Below are positions 34,031-42,207 of a stretch of DNA of 64,000 nucleotides, piece after piece; the first letter of the stretch is position 1; the number at the start of each line of letters is the position of its first letter. Below the pieces are notes generated by a model. That model saw only the letters and a list, made by a program, of their open reading frames with translations, had not been told where the DNA came from and ran no database searches. The DNA comes from Pirellulaceae bacterium. Lineage in GTDB: Bacteria > Planctomycetota > Planctomycetia > Pirellulales > Pirellulaceae. Location: assembly GCA_018402565.1 (NCBI GenBank), contig JAGYIQ010000004.1:1-64000 (forward strand), written 5' to 3'. The position numbers were made by a program, and so were the translations under genes.

Positions 34031-34194
34031 GGCTTGTTGATTTTTCCGTAGCGGAATGCGTCAAGGGCTTGTTGATTTTTCCAGACTCTCACGCGAAATT
34101 GTCGCCCGATTCGATGAAATCCGGCGAAAATACGGCGTTTTCCCGTCAATCGAAATGCTTGACGCATTCCGCTACGGAAAAATCAACAAGCCCT
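34029..34194. mobile_element. 166-bp element with perfect 37-bp inverted repeats
   Basis: The left arm 34029-34065 starts AGGGCTTGTTGATTTTTCCG, and the right arm 34158-34194 is its exact reverse complement. A second direct partial copy of the arm start (AGGGCTTGTTGATTTTTCC) lies at 34064-34082. There is no coding capacity. Foldback/MITE-like. It lies between the YdeI-like and OsmC genes. Confidence 0.85.
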
Positions 34195-34253
34195 GAGCTA
34201 ATGACGCGAAGTTGGCAAGCAATAGCCATGGCAAACGAACAGAGGAGCAAGAG

Positions 34254-34640
34254 ATGATCCAAGCCAAAAGTTTAATCGAGCCGTATCGGACGGCGTTTAG
34301 CAATGGGACGTGCGAAGCGATCGCGGACGTGTCGGTTGCCAAAGGTGGTGGCGGGTTGGGGTTTGGCCCACACGAGTTATTGGAGGCGGCCTTGGCCACC
34401 TGCGTGACGATGACGGTGCAGATGGCGGCCAAAAAGTACGACTACCCGCTGGAGGGCGCGAGTTGTTCGGTGCGATTGGATCGCACCCAACCCGAGCGTG
34501 TGCAGCTACACTACACCGTGTTGCTGGAGGGGCCCTTGCTGACCCCCGAGCAAGTGGCGCGTTTGCACGCCGCCGTCGCCCATTGTCCCGTCGCCCAGAC
34601 CCTGTCCGGTGGGATTAAATGCGTGGCGGTCGACCCTTGA
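34254..34640 (+). CDS. OsmC/Ohr-family protein
   Basis: 128 residues from ATG 34254, with GAGGAGC upstream. GPHELLEAALATCVTMTVQM holds the first active-site cysteine after the usual PxELL.AALA.C pattern, and AHCPVAQTL holds the second. This is the OsmC-like thiol peroxidase arrangement that reduces organic hydroperoxides. A slightly short N-terminal beta-hairpin suggests the single-domain YhfA-like subgroup. The start is 60 bp from the right arm of the 166-bp foldback element. Confidence 0.85.
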   Translation: MIQAKSLIEPYRTAFSNGTCEAIADVSVAKGGGGLGFGPHELLEAALATCVTMTVQMAAKKYDYPLEGASCSVRLDRTQPERVQLHYTVLLEGPLLTPEQVARLHAAVAHCPVAQTLSGGIKCVAVDP

Positions 34641-34689
34641 GAGCGACGGATCCGTTCGCGCTCTGCGGGAAATCTGAGCGGAGCGTGAC

Positions 34690-35695
34690 AAACTCCCGCT
34701 GGCTTGCCCAGTCCCGACGCATCGGGATTAGGCTTCTCGCTAAATCGCCGCTAGGAGCGCGCAAACGAATCCCGCTGGCTTGCCCAGTCCCGACGCGTCG
34801 GGATTAGGTGTCTCGCTAAACACGTGTATCGCGACAAAATCCCGCTGGCTTGCCCAGTCCCGACGCGTCGGGATTAGGCTACTCGCTAAATCGCCGCTAG
34901 TAGCGCGCGATCGAATCCCGCTGGCTTGCCCAGTCCCGACGCGTCGGGATTAGGTTTCTCGCTAAAGCCGCTAGGAGCGCGCGATCGAAAATCCCGCTGG
35001 CTTGCCCAGCGGATCTTTAGGCTTCTCGCTAAATCGCGTGGAGCGCGGAGAAAATCCCGCTGGCTTGCCCAGCGGATCATTAGGCTTCTCGCTAAATCGC
35101 CGCTAGGAGCGCGCGATCGAATCCCGCTGGCTTGCCCAGCGGATCATTAGGCTTCTCGCTAAAGCCGCTAGGAGCGCGCGATCGAATCCCGCTGGCTTGC
35201 CCAGCGGATCTTTAGGTTTCTCGCTAAAGCCGCTAGGAGCGCGCGATCGAATCCCGCTGGCTTGCCCAGCGGATCTTTAGGCTTCTCGCCAGCAGCGTGG
35301 AGCAGAACGAATCCCGCTGGCTTGCCCAGCGGATCTTTGGGACTACCGCCAAAGCCGCTAGGAGCGCGATCGAATCCCGCTGGCTTGCCCAGCGGATCAT
35401 TAGGCTTCTCGCTAGAAGCGTGGAGCGCGAGAAAAAATCCCGCTGGCTTGCCCAGCGGATCTTTAGGTTTCTCGCTAGAAGCGTGGAGCGCGAAAGAAAA
35501 TCCCGCTGGCTTGCCCAGCGGATCATTAGGTTTCTCGCTAAAGCCGCTAGGAGCGCGCGATCGAATCCCGCTGGCTTGCCCAGCGGATCTTTAGGTTTCT
35601 CGCTAAAGCGTGGAGCGCGAGAAAAAATCCCGCTGGCTTGCCCAGCGGATCATTAGGCTTCTCGCTAGAAGGATCGTTAGGCTTCTCGCTTTGGA
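34690..35695 (+). repeat. Left arm: about 15 hairpin repeats of ~65 bp flanking the transposase
   Basis: Units (period 62-78 bp) carry CCCGCTGGCTTGCCCAG at about 34695, 34771, 34841, 34917, 34993, 35056, 35123, 35188, 35253, 35313, 35376, 35439, 35502, 35567 and 35629. The first four contain a TCCCGACGCGTCGGGA palindrome; the rest have CCGCTGGCTTGCCCAGCGG instead. Each continues TTAGGCTTCTCGCTAAA and a variable GCCGCTAGGAGCGCGCGATCG or GCGTGGAGCGCGAG tail. It ends 43 bp before the transposase start with TTAGGCTTCTCGCT. Pro/Gly/Ser-rich frames here are artefacts. Confidence 0.9.
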
Positions 35696-35737
35696 CCCCT
35701 ACTTGCGGTCCGTTCGACCGTTTTCGAAGATCTAGGC

Positions 35738-36604
35738 ATGAACATCCCCCCATTTTCCGCTGATGAACTTGCATTTGCATGGTGTAACCGGATTTATTTT
35801 GCGTTTCACACGCATCGACGAAAGCCGATCCAATGGCTTCAGCAACTCGATAACGAGACGCTTAAAGAGTTACTTGCTCCATACGGCATCCATCTGCTCG
35901 AATTTAATAGCACACAGATTGAAAGCCGAGCCCTGGTCAGCCTCTCCGTCACTGATTCCGCGTCATCGGCAGTCGGCAAGATAAAAGGTCGTCTCAGCAA
36001 GTGGATTTCGAATACCGCTGGTGGGTCGCCCGAAGAGAAGCATCAGTGGCTCGGCCGAGGTTACTTCGCAACCACAACCGGAAAATCAACTGCCGAAGAG
36101 GTTGCCGCTTATCTCGAACGCCAAGGCGAACATCACGGCTATGGTTCAGGCGCGCAATCGCCAGTGTACATCCGAACCTACGACCGCCACGATGCAGACG
36201 ACCGTCGGTTGGCAACGGATCATGCGGTGACTTGTTTACAGTATCATTTTGTACTGGCGACTGAGTGGCGACGAGGCGTATTTTCACAAGAGTCAGCAGC
36301 GATGGTGGCCGAACGCTGGCGAGCGATGCAGACTGAGATGAAAGTAGTCATTCGGAAGGTCTCGATTTTACCTGATCATGTTCATGTGGCAGTCGATTTG
36401 CACCCGACGGTTTTACCAGCGTCGGTGGCGGTCGCACTCATGAATGCTGCGCAAGAATTGATGATAGAGAAATTCGATATGGCATTGATTCGAGCTCGGG
36501 TGAAGCGGTTATGGCAGGCGAGTGCCTATGTGGGATCATTCGGCGAATTACGTTCGGCCTCGATTGCAAGCTATATCAAGCGCTGGGAATCCGACGAGGC
36601 ATAG
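35738..36604 (+). CDS. Double-domain IS200-like / REP-associated tyrosine transposase (RAYT)
   Basis: 288 residues made of two tandem Y1-transposase-like domains. Domain 2 (about 160-288) is canonical: YHFVLATEWRRGVFS, the HUH motif in LPDHVHVAVDL, LWQASAYVGSFG and the nucleophile region IASYIKRWES. Domain 1 (about 10-135) has the same layout, RIYFAFHTHRRKP, then QWLGRGYFATTTG and VAAYLERQGEHHG, but the HUH position reads ESRALVSLSV, so the metal-binding histidines are lost while a Tyr-bearing helix is kept. Y1 enzymes work as dimers with active sites shared between subunits, so this looks like a covalent asymmetric dimer. The gene lies between inverted repeat arms and its TAG stop is the first part of the right arm's first repeat. 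Confidence 0.8.
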   Translation: MNIPPFSADELAFAWCNRIYFAFHTHRRKPIQWLQQLDNETLKELLAPYGIHLLEFNSTQIESRALVSLSVTDSASSAVGKIKGRLSKWISNTAGGSPEEKHQWLGRGYFATTTGKSTAEEVAAYLERQGEHHGYGSGAQSPVYIRTYDRHDADDRRLATDHAVTCLQYHFVLATEWRRGVFSQESAAMVAERWRAMQTEMKVVIRKVSILPDHVHVAVDLHPTVLPASVAVALMNAAQELMIEKFDMALIRARVKRLWQASAYVGSFGELRSASIASYIKRWESDEA

Positions 36605-37590
36605 CGAGAAGCCTAATCCCGATGCGTCGGGACTGGGCAAGCCAGCGGGATTCGTTTGCGCGCTCCTAGCGGATTTAGCGAGAAGCCTAATCATCCGCTG
36701 GGCAAGCCAGCGGGATTCGTTTGCGCGCTCCGCTGAGATTTAGCGAGAAACCTAAAGATCCATCTAGCGGAAAGCCTAAAGATCCATCTAGCGGGAAGCC
36801 TAAAGATCCGCTGGGCAAGCCAGCGGGATTCGTTTGCGCGCTACTAGCGGATTTAGCGAGAAACCTAAAGATCCGCTGGGCAAGCCAGCGGGATTCGTTT
36901 GCGCGCTCCGCTGAGATTTAGCGAGAAACCTAAAGATCCGCTGGGCAAGCCAGCGGGATTCGTTGCACTAGCGGATTTAGCGCGAAACCTAAAGATCCAT
37001 CTAGCGGCAAGCCTAAAGATCCGCTGGGCAAGCCAGCGGGATTTTGTCGCGCTCCGCTGAGATTTAGCGGGAAGCCTAATGATCCGCTGGGCAAGCCAGC
37101 GGGATTTTGTCGCGCTCCGCTGAGATTTAGCGAGAAGCCTAATGATCCGCTGGGCAAGCCAGCGGGATTCGTTTGCGTCCCTAGCGGGATTTAGCGGGAA
37201 GCCTAACGATCCATCTAGCGGTAAGCCTAATGATCCGCTGGGCGCCAACGGATTTTATCGCGCCCCGCTGAGATTTAGGGAAACCTAATGATCCGCTGGG
37301 CAAGCCAAGCGGGATTTTGTCGCGCTCCCGCTGAGATTTGGCGAAGCCTAATGATCCGCTGGGCAAGCCAGCGGGATTTTCGCTCGCAGCTCCACGCTTT
37401 AGCGAAGCCAATGATCCATCCGGCGAAGCCTAAAGATCCGCTGGGCAAGCCAGCGGGATTTCGTTCGCGCTCCGCTGTTAGCAGAAACCTAAAGATCCTG
37501 CTGGGCAAACCAGCAGGATGTTCCGATTCGCGGCATCGCTGAGATTTAGCGAGAATCCTAATCCAGATGCGTCGGGACTGGGCAAAACAA
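36602..37590 (-). repeat. Right arm: about 14 hairpin repeats, inverted relative to the left arm
   Basis: The plus strand reads TAGCGAGAAGCCTAATCCCG onward, the reverse complement of left-arm units. GGGCAAGCCAGCGGG cores lie near 36635, 36699, 36813, 36878, 36943, 37025, 37089, 37152, 37360 and 37443, with degenerate ones near 37229, 37298, 37503 and 37575. Only the innermost unit and the outermost remnant carry the GATGCGTCGGGAC palindrome type. Short GATCCATCTAGCGG inserts occur at 36770, 36785, 37000, 37210 and 37420. Decay rises toward the outer end, which abuts the transaldolase gene region. Confidence 0.9.
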
Positions 37591-37787
37591 TGATCCTCAT
37601 CCGAGAAATGGTCCGTATGACTCGGGTTGTTAGTCTCGACTTACCGCGGCCCAAACTCTCATTATTCTCAGAAGGCCACATAAAGGTGAAACGACACGCA
37701 GCAGGCCCTTGTTCACAGGTGGTTTCTTGGACCCGCACAACCTCGCACATTGGTCACGTCTTGCACCGAATTGGAGCCGCTCGTCGT

Positions 37788-38834
37788 TTAACTCAAACGC
37801 GACCGAATCTGAGCAATCAAGGTCAGCAGATCCAACTGCGGCTGCGCGAATTTGGCAAGACCCTCACGCAACAAGGTCGCCTCCATGTGCGCAGGATCCA
37901 CGTGTTGATCGATTTCAGCCAAGACCGCGGGACTGGGCCAACAATCGATCTGCCGCGTGAATGTCACACCCGATTCGGCTGTCAAACGGTTCGTCAGTGG
38001 CGGATTGGTTTGAATGTCGCTGCCCGCCAAAGCTTGCACGTATTTCCATGCGACATCTTCCGGTTTTTTTGTGCCGGTACTGGCGAAGACAATTTCTTGT
38101 GCCAACGGACATGCCTTGGTTGACCAATACTCCTGGTTGCTGGCCCAAATCCGTTGGGAGTTGACGATACCCACTAGGCCTTGAGCGATCGTCAATCCTG
38201 GACAATGTTGGTCCGCGTAGACGTCCACTCGTGAGACAAAGATGCTGTAGACCGACTTAAATGCTGCCAGATCCCCGCGGGACTGGGCCCCTCGCCAGAT
38301 CGCCTCCCGTGCGGCCTCGTATTGCCGGGCACTGAAGATCAAGGTCACGTTCAGTGGTATACCGGCGGCAGCCAAGGGCTCCAGTGCTGCCAAGCCGGCC
38401 GGGGTCGCTGGTACCTTGATCATGCGATTCTTGTGACCGTCCGACCAACGCTGGCCCAAATCGAGGTAGGTCGCCACTCGCTGTTCGAAGTCCAACCCGA
38501 GTCCCTCCGATTCGATCAACGGATCCAGCTCGAAGCTGACATAGCCATCATTGCCGTTCGTCTGCTCCCAAATGTCGCTGAATACATCCTGAGCGGAACG
38601 CACCAATTGATCGGTCATCTGCCACGCGACTTCGGAATCACTCAGGCCACGGTCCATCCATTCACGTAGCGGTGTATCGAACCTACCCGATTTAAGCAGA
38701 GCCTCCACGATGATTGGATTGGAGGTCGCGCCCGTCGCCCCGTCTGCCTTTGCTTGCACCACCAAGTCGGGGTCGATGCTGTCTAACCAGAGTTTGGTGC
38801 CGGAATCGATCAAAGTTTTGAGTGCATTTGACAT
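37788..38834 (-). CDS. tal: Transaldolase
   Basis: 348 residues from ATG 38834 (MSNALKTLIDSGTKLWLDSI); the longer upstream frame is not protein-like. It is a TalB/TalC-superfamily barrel of the longer cyanobacterial/planctomycete kind: GATSNPIIVEALLKSG near the N-terminus, the Schiff-base lysine in RMIKVPATPAGLAAL, GIPLNVTLIFSARQY, and the SVFVSRVD-type strand SIFVSRVDVYAD. It transfers dihydroxyacetone units between sugar phosphates in the non-oxidative pentose phosphate pathway. It is read alone on the minus strand, convergent with the right repeat arm. A decayed paralogue lies at 11004-11310. Confidence 0.9.
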   Translation of the reverse strand: MSNALKTLIDSGTKLWLDSIDPDLVVQAKADGATGATSNPIIVEALLKSGRFDTPLREWMDRGLSDSEVAWQMTDQLVRSAQDVFSDIWEQTNGNDGYVSFELDPLIESEGLGLDFEQRVATYLDLGQRWSDGHKNRMIKVPATPAGLAALEPLAAAGIPLNVTLIFSARQYEAAREAIWRGAQSRGDLAAFKSVYSIFVSRVDVYADQHCPGLTIAQGLVGIVNSQRIWASNQEYWSTKACPLAQEIVFASTGTKKPEDVAWKYVQALAGSDIQTNPPLTNRLTAESGVTFTRQIDCWPSPAVLAEIDQHVDPAHMEATLLREGLAKFAQPQLDLLTLIAQIRSRLS

Positions 38835-39149
38835 AAAAGCTGTCACCGTTCTTGATTGGGAGGTCATGCAGCATGTTACCCGGTTTGCTCGCGGAAGGGT
38901 ACCCGACCGATTTTTCTGCTGTGAACTGGATAGGCCCACCGCCAGTGTCACGCGCGACGAGCCGTTGCCCTCAAAGGACTCCGAGTCCCGCGCCGCGGAG
39001 TGCTGGCAGTCGGCCCGATGTCGGCGAATCCATCAGGCGACGCGCGAACCGGGAGGGCGACGATTGCGTGGCTATCCCTGAGTTATCGTTTATTTGTATT
39101 CAAACGAGACGGGTCGCCAGTACATGGAGGAGACATTGTTTGCTAGGGT
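38835..39149. other. Intergenic region upstream of tal
   Basis: 315 bp that should contain the tal promoter on the minus strand. No boxes, repeats or RNA folds were recognised. Confidence 0.35.
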
Positions 39150-39813
39150 AGACGGGCGGTTGGTGCGGTGGCGTTAGCGCAGTGGATGGCGGTGTTAGGG
39201 GAGAACGGCGGCTAGCGGCTTGTCGCTCACTCCAGTGGATAGCGTTGTTAGGGGAGACCGGCGGCTAGCGCCTTGCCGCTCACTCCGGAGGATGGCGTTA
39301 GCGCAGTGGATGGCGTTGTTAGGGGAGAACGGCGGCTAGCGCGCTTGTCGCTCACTCCGGTGGATGGCGTTAGCGCAGTGGATGGCGGTGTTAGGGGAGA
39401 CCGGCGGCTAGCGCCTTGCCGCTCACTCCGGAGGATGGCGTTAGCGCAGTGGATGGCGGTGTTAGGGTAGACCGGCGGCTAGCGCCTTGCCGCTCACTCC
39501 GGAGGATGGCGTGTGCGCAGTGGATGGCGGTGTTAGGGTAGGACACGGCGGCTAGCGCCTTGCCGCTCACTCCGGAGGATGGCGTTAGCGCAGGGGATAG
39601 CGGTGTTAGGGGAGAACGGCGGCTGGCGCTCGCCGCTCACTCCGGAGGATGGCGTTAGCGCAGTAGATGGCGGTGTTAGGGTAGACCGGCGGCTAGCGCC
39701 TTGCCGCTCACTCCGCAGGATGGCGTTAGCGCAGTGGATGGCGGTGTTAGGGGAGACCGGCGGCTAGCGCCTTGCCGCTCACTCCAGTGGATGGCGTTAG
39801 CGCAGGGGATGGG
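39150..39813 (-). repeat. Cluster of about 10 ~65-70 bp repeats (family R3)
   Basis: The plus-strand unit is GGATGGCGTTAGCGCAGTGG, then ATGGCGGTGTTAGGGGAGAC, then CGGCGGCTAGCGCCTTGCCG and CTCACTCCGG. Read on the minus strand, its core is GTGAGCGGCAAGGCGCTAGC followed by CGCCGGT, the same as the R1 cluster at 3330-4565. Open frames in it are artefacts. Confidence 0.85.
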
Positions 39814-39880
39814 GCGGCCATGCTGGGCCGGGGGGGGAACGTAGGGTTCAGGCGGATGGATGCTGGGGGGATAAATAAAC

Positions 39881-39916
39881 AAAAAAACACCCGCCTGGAC
39901 GTGGCGGGTGTTTTTT
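39881..39916 (-). terminator. Bidirectional rho-independent terminator
   Basis: AAAAAAACACCCGCC, a 7-nt loop and GGCGGGTGTTTTTT form an 8-bp GC-rich stem flanked by A- and T-runs on both strands. It ends transcription of the outer-membrane-type gene 39975-41072 (minus strand) and also blocks read-through from the repeat side. Confidence 0.9.
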
Positions 39917-39974
39917 GGATTCCGCGGGTGTGGACTTCACCCGCGGTAGGTCGCTACGCAGCCTCGGCAAAGGA

Positions 39975-41072
39975 CTAGTAACGAATGATCCAGTCGAAAG
40001 TCAGACGATTGTCCAACACATCGCGGCGATCGGTCACGGGGAACTCGATGGCCACACCCAACTCTTGATGACGGCTGGGCTTGAACTTGGCACCGACGGC
40101 GGTGGTCACGATGTCGTTGCCGGTCACGTTGGTCGAGCCGAAGTTGAACAGATCGCCACCTTCGACGCCGGGGATACCGCCCGCACCGGAATCCATCCAG
40201 TGGAACCAGTTGGCTTCGGCCAACAAGTACAGTCGCTCGGTGACGCGGCGATCGATGTGGTGCGACCAGAACATCATGCTGGTTTCGGCCACGGTGTCAC
40301 GCGGCAATCGCACGCCGAAGGCACCGATGTAGTTCGCTCGGTCGGTCAACTTCTGAGCACCGCTGAGGAAGAAATTGAACACGCCGTCGCCATTGCCTTG
40401 CAGGCTGCGAGTCGAACCGTTGGACAGTTCGTAGGTACCACCGATCGACAGCAGACCTTGGCCGGCGGGATCGCGGAGCAAGTTGTACTTCAGACCCGCG
40501 GCGACATCGGCCCAACCGTCATCCACCAGGGGGTTGGTCGAGGAAATGTAGCCGTCTTTGGTGGCGATCACCGACAAACGGTCGGTAATGGCGGCTCGCA
40601 GTTGCAACGCGAACAGGTTGATTTCACCGCCGGCGGCGGCTTGAGGAACTTTGTGCCGCATGTAGATAAAGCGAGCTTCGGTCAGGTTGCGGGGATCTTC
40701 GAAGTGCGTTGGGTTGGTCATCGGGCTGATGAAGTCGTCGAAGCAATGATCCGATGGCTTGATGATGCCACCCAACAGACCACCGCCCAGCAATCCACCT
40801 CGGAGCAAACCACCGCCGCGACGGAAGAAGCCCTCGTTGCCCAGGGTACGGAAGCTGCCGACCGAGTCGCAGCAGTCGCTGGCCTTGCTGTCACAACCGC
40901 TGTCGCAGTCGCTGGCGGCACCGCCACCGATCGGAGTTGTCTTGGGTGCCGAGATCGGCGTGATGATGGGGGCTGAGGTCTGGGTGGTTTGGTAGTTGAC
41001 CTGAGCTTCAGCGGCAGATTGGGACACCAATCCGACTGCGGCCAATCCGCAGCATAACCAGTAGCGTTTCAT
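39975..41072 (-). CDS. Exported outer-membrane-type beta-barrel protein
   Basis: 365 residues from ATG 41072; the signal peptide is MKRYWLCCGLAAVGLVSQSA then AEA. A linker at 25-110 is Cys/Asp/Gly-rich (DCDSGCDSKASDCCD and repeated GGLLGGG). The rest alternates amphipathic strands ending in DNRLTFDWIIRY with a C-terminal aromatic, as in outer-membrane barrels. It likely forms a channel or structural porin. The paired cysteines could form disulfides. A strong terminator follows 60 bp downstream. No specific substrate can be proposed. Confidence 0.7.
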   Translation of the reverse strand: MKRYWLCCGLAAVGLVSQSAAEAQVNYQTTQTSAPIITPISAPKTTPIGGGAASDCDSGCDSKASDCCDSVGSFRTLGNEGFFRRGGGLLRGGLLGGGLLGGIIKPSDHCFDDFISPMTNPTHFEDPRNLTEARFIYMRHKVPQAAAGGEINLFALQLRAAITDRLSVIATKDGYISSTNPLVDDGWADVAAGLKYNLLRDPAGQGLLSIGGTYELSNGSTRSLQGNGDGVFNFFLSGAQKLTDRANYIGAFGVRLPRDTVAETSMMFWSHHIDRRVTERLYLLAEANWFHWMDSGAGGIPGVEGGDLFNFGSTNVTGNDIVTTAVGAKFKPSRHQELGVAIEFPVTDRRDVLDNRLTFDWIIRY

Positions 41073-41353
41073 CTTGTTGATCCTTATTCTGGGCCGTACC
41101 ACAACGCGGCGAGCGGCATAGCCGGTACGGAACCCCGTAGCAGCTTTACCGACATCGTCGATACTTTCCGAGCTTGGCGCAATTTGCGAACTCGCGATAC
41201 AACCGCACCACTCTGCACAGTAGTTTCGACGCCTACTTTCGGGTGAATCAAACTTTGAGAATTTCGCGCTAAGATCGGAACAATAGCCAAAGTCAACTCA
41301 ACCCGCAAAGTCTTCCCAACTTCACAACTTTGTACCGAATTGGCAGACCGGCA
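41073..41353. other. Intergenic region upstream of the outer-membrane-type gene
   Basis: 281 bp between that gene and the foldback element. It is expected to hold the gene's promoter. The bases near 41230-41290 are AT-richer, but no clear boxes were identified. Confidence 0.35.
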
Positions 41354-41498
41354 CTCGTGCTTTGTCACCACTTAACTTTGGGGTCCGTGCGGTACAGGGG
41401 TCAGGAGTCAATTGCCGGAACGGCCCTGCGGGTGCTGCGCACAATTGACTCCTGACCCCTGTACCGCACCCCATTTTTTGGCTGTGACAAAGCACTAG
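41354..41498. mobile_element. 144-bp foldback element (copy B), at the 3' end of ung
   Basis: Outer ends CGTGCTTTGTCAC and GTGACAAAGCACTAG. The inner arms GTGCGGTACAGGGGTCAGGA then GTCAATTG, and CAATTGACTCCTGACCCCTG then TACCGCAC, are a perfect ~28-bp inverted repeat. The ung stop codon (TAG, minus strand, 41495-41497) lies in the element's terminal CTAG. The long hairpin may also terminate ung transcription. Confidence 0.8.
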
Positions 41499-42184
41499 CT
41501 GGGCAGCCAGGCCACTTCGGGCTGGGCGGACTGGCGGAGAAACGCGTTGGCGCGAGAAAACGGTCGACTGCCGAAGAAGCCGCGATGGGCACTGAGAGGC
41601 GACGGGTGCGGCGAGCAGATCAGGTGGTGCCGAGTCGTGTTGATGCCACCCGCTTTGGCCTGGGCATCTTTTCCCCAGAGGACAAAGACCAGCGGCCGAG
41701 TCACTTGGTTGGCGGATGCGATCAATTGATCGGTGAGGGTTTCCCAGCCCAGTCCCCGATGGGAACCGGCTGCGTCGGGCCGCACTGTCAGCGTCGTATT
41801 GAGCAGCAACACCCCTTGGCTGGCCCAATGCCCCAGATCAAACGGGGCGGTGGGGCTTGCCCCAGATCCGCGGCCAATTCCTTTAAAATATTCCGGAGCG
41901 AGGGCGGGGTCGGCACACCCGCAGGCACCGAAAACGCCAACCCATCCGCCTGGCCGGAGCCATGGTAGGGGTCTTGGCCCACGATCACAACGCGAGTCGC
42001 TCGGCGGGGCGTGAGTTGCAAGGCGCGAAACACCTGGGCGGCCGGCGGAAAGATCGGCGAGTGCTGCCGCTCTTGCTCCAGGAACTCGAGCAATCGTTAG
42101 GCCGTCGGGCGATTCCCAAAACGGCTGCACCACGTCGGACCAATCGGCCGTCAAGTTACGGAGGCCAGCCAGCTCCCATTTCAT
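41495..42184 (-). CDS. ung: Uracil-DNA glycosylase with two compensating frameshifts
   Basis: About 229 residues when reassembled. The start is frame [21 protein letters not shown] then [10 protein letters not shown] (ATG 42184). The middle is frame [21 protein letters not shown] then the catalytic [19 protein letters not shown]. The end returns to frame [34 protein letters not shown], and [15 protein letters not shown]. The upstream shift (about 42090-42100) fits one extra base in ACGATTG; the downstream shift (about 41840-41855) fits one missing base in a C-rich run. Read without correction, frame A stays open but loses the active site. It follows the solute-binding gene by 23 bp. Confidence 0.8.
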   Translation of the reverse strand: MKWELAGLRNLTADWSDVVQPFWESPDGLTIARVPGARAAALADLSAGRPGVSRLATHAPPSDSRCDRGPRPLPWLRPGGWVGVFGACGCADPALAPEYFKGIGRGSGASPTAPFDLGHWASQGVLLLNTTLTVRPDAAGSHRGLGWETLTDQLIASANQVTRPLVFVLWGKDAQAKAGGINTTRHHLICSPHPSPLSAHRGFFGSRPFSRANAFLRQSAQPEVAWLPS

Positions 42185-42207
42185 CGGCGAGGTCGAGGGC
42201 AAGGGAC

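Noticed and set aside
34886-37508. Frames with repeated PAGLPSGSLG or IRWASQRD segments
   Set aside because: They are translations of the ~65-bp hairpin repeats in the arms flanking the transposase.
39915-40976. 353-codon plus-strand frame opposite the outer-membrane-type gene
   Set aside because: It is the antisense shadow of a gene with signal peptide, barrel strands and its own terminator.
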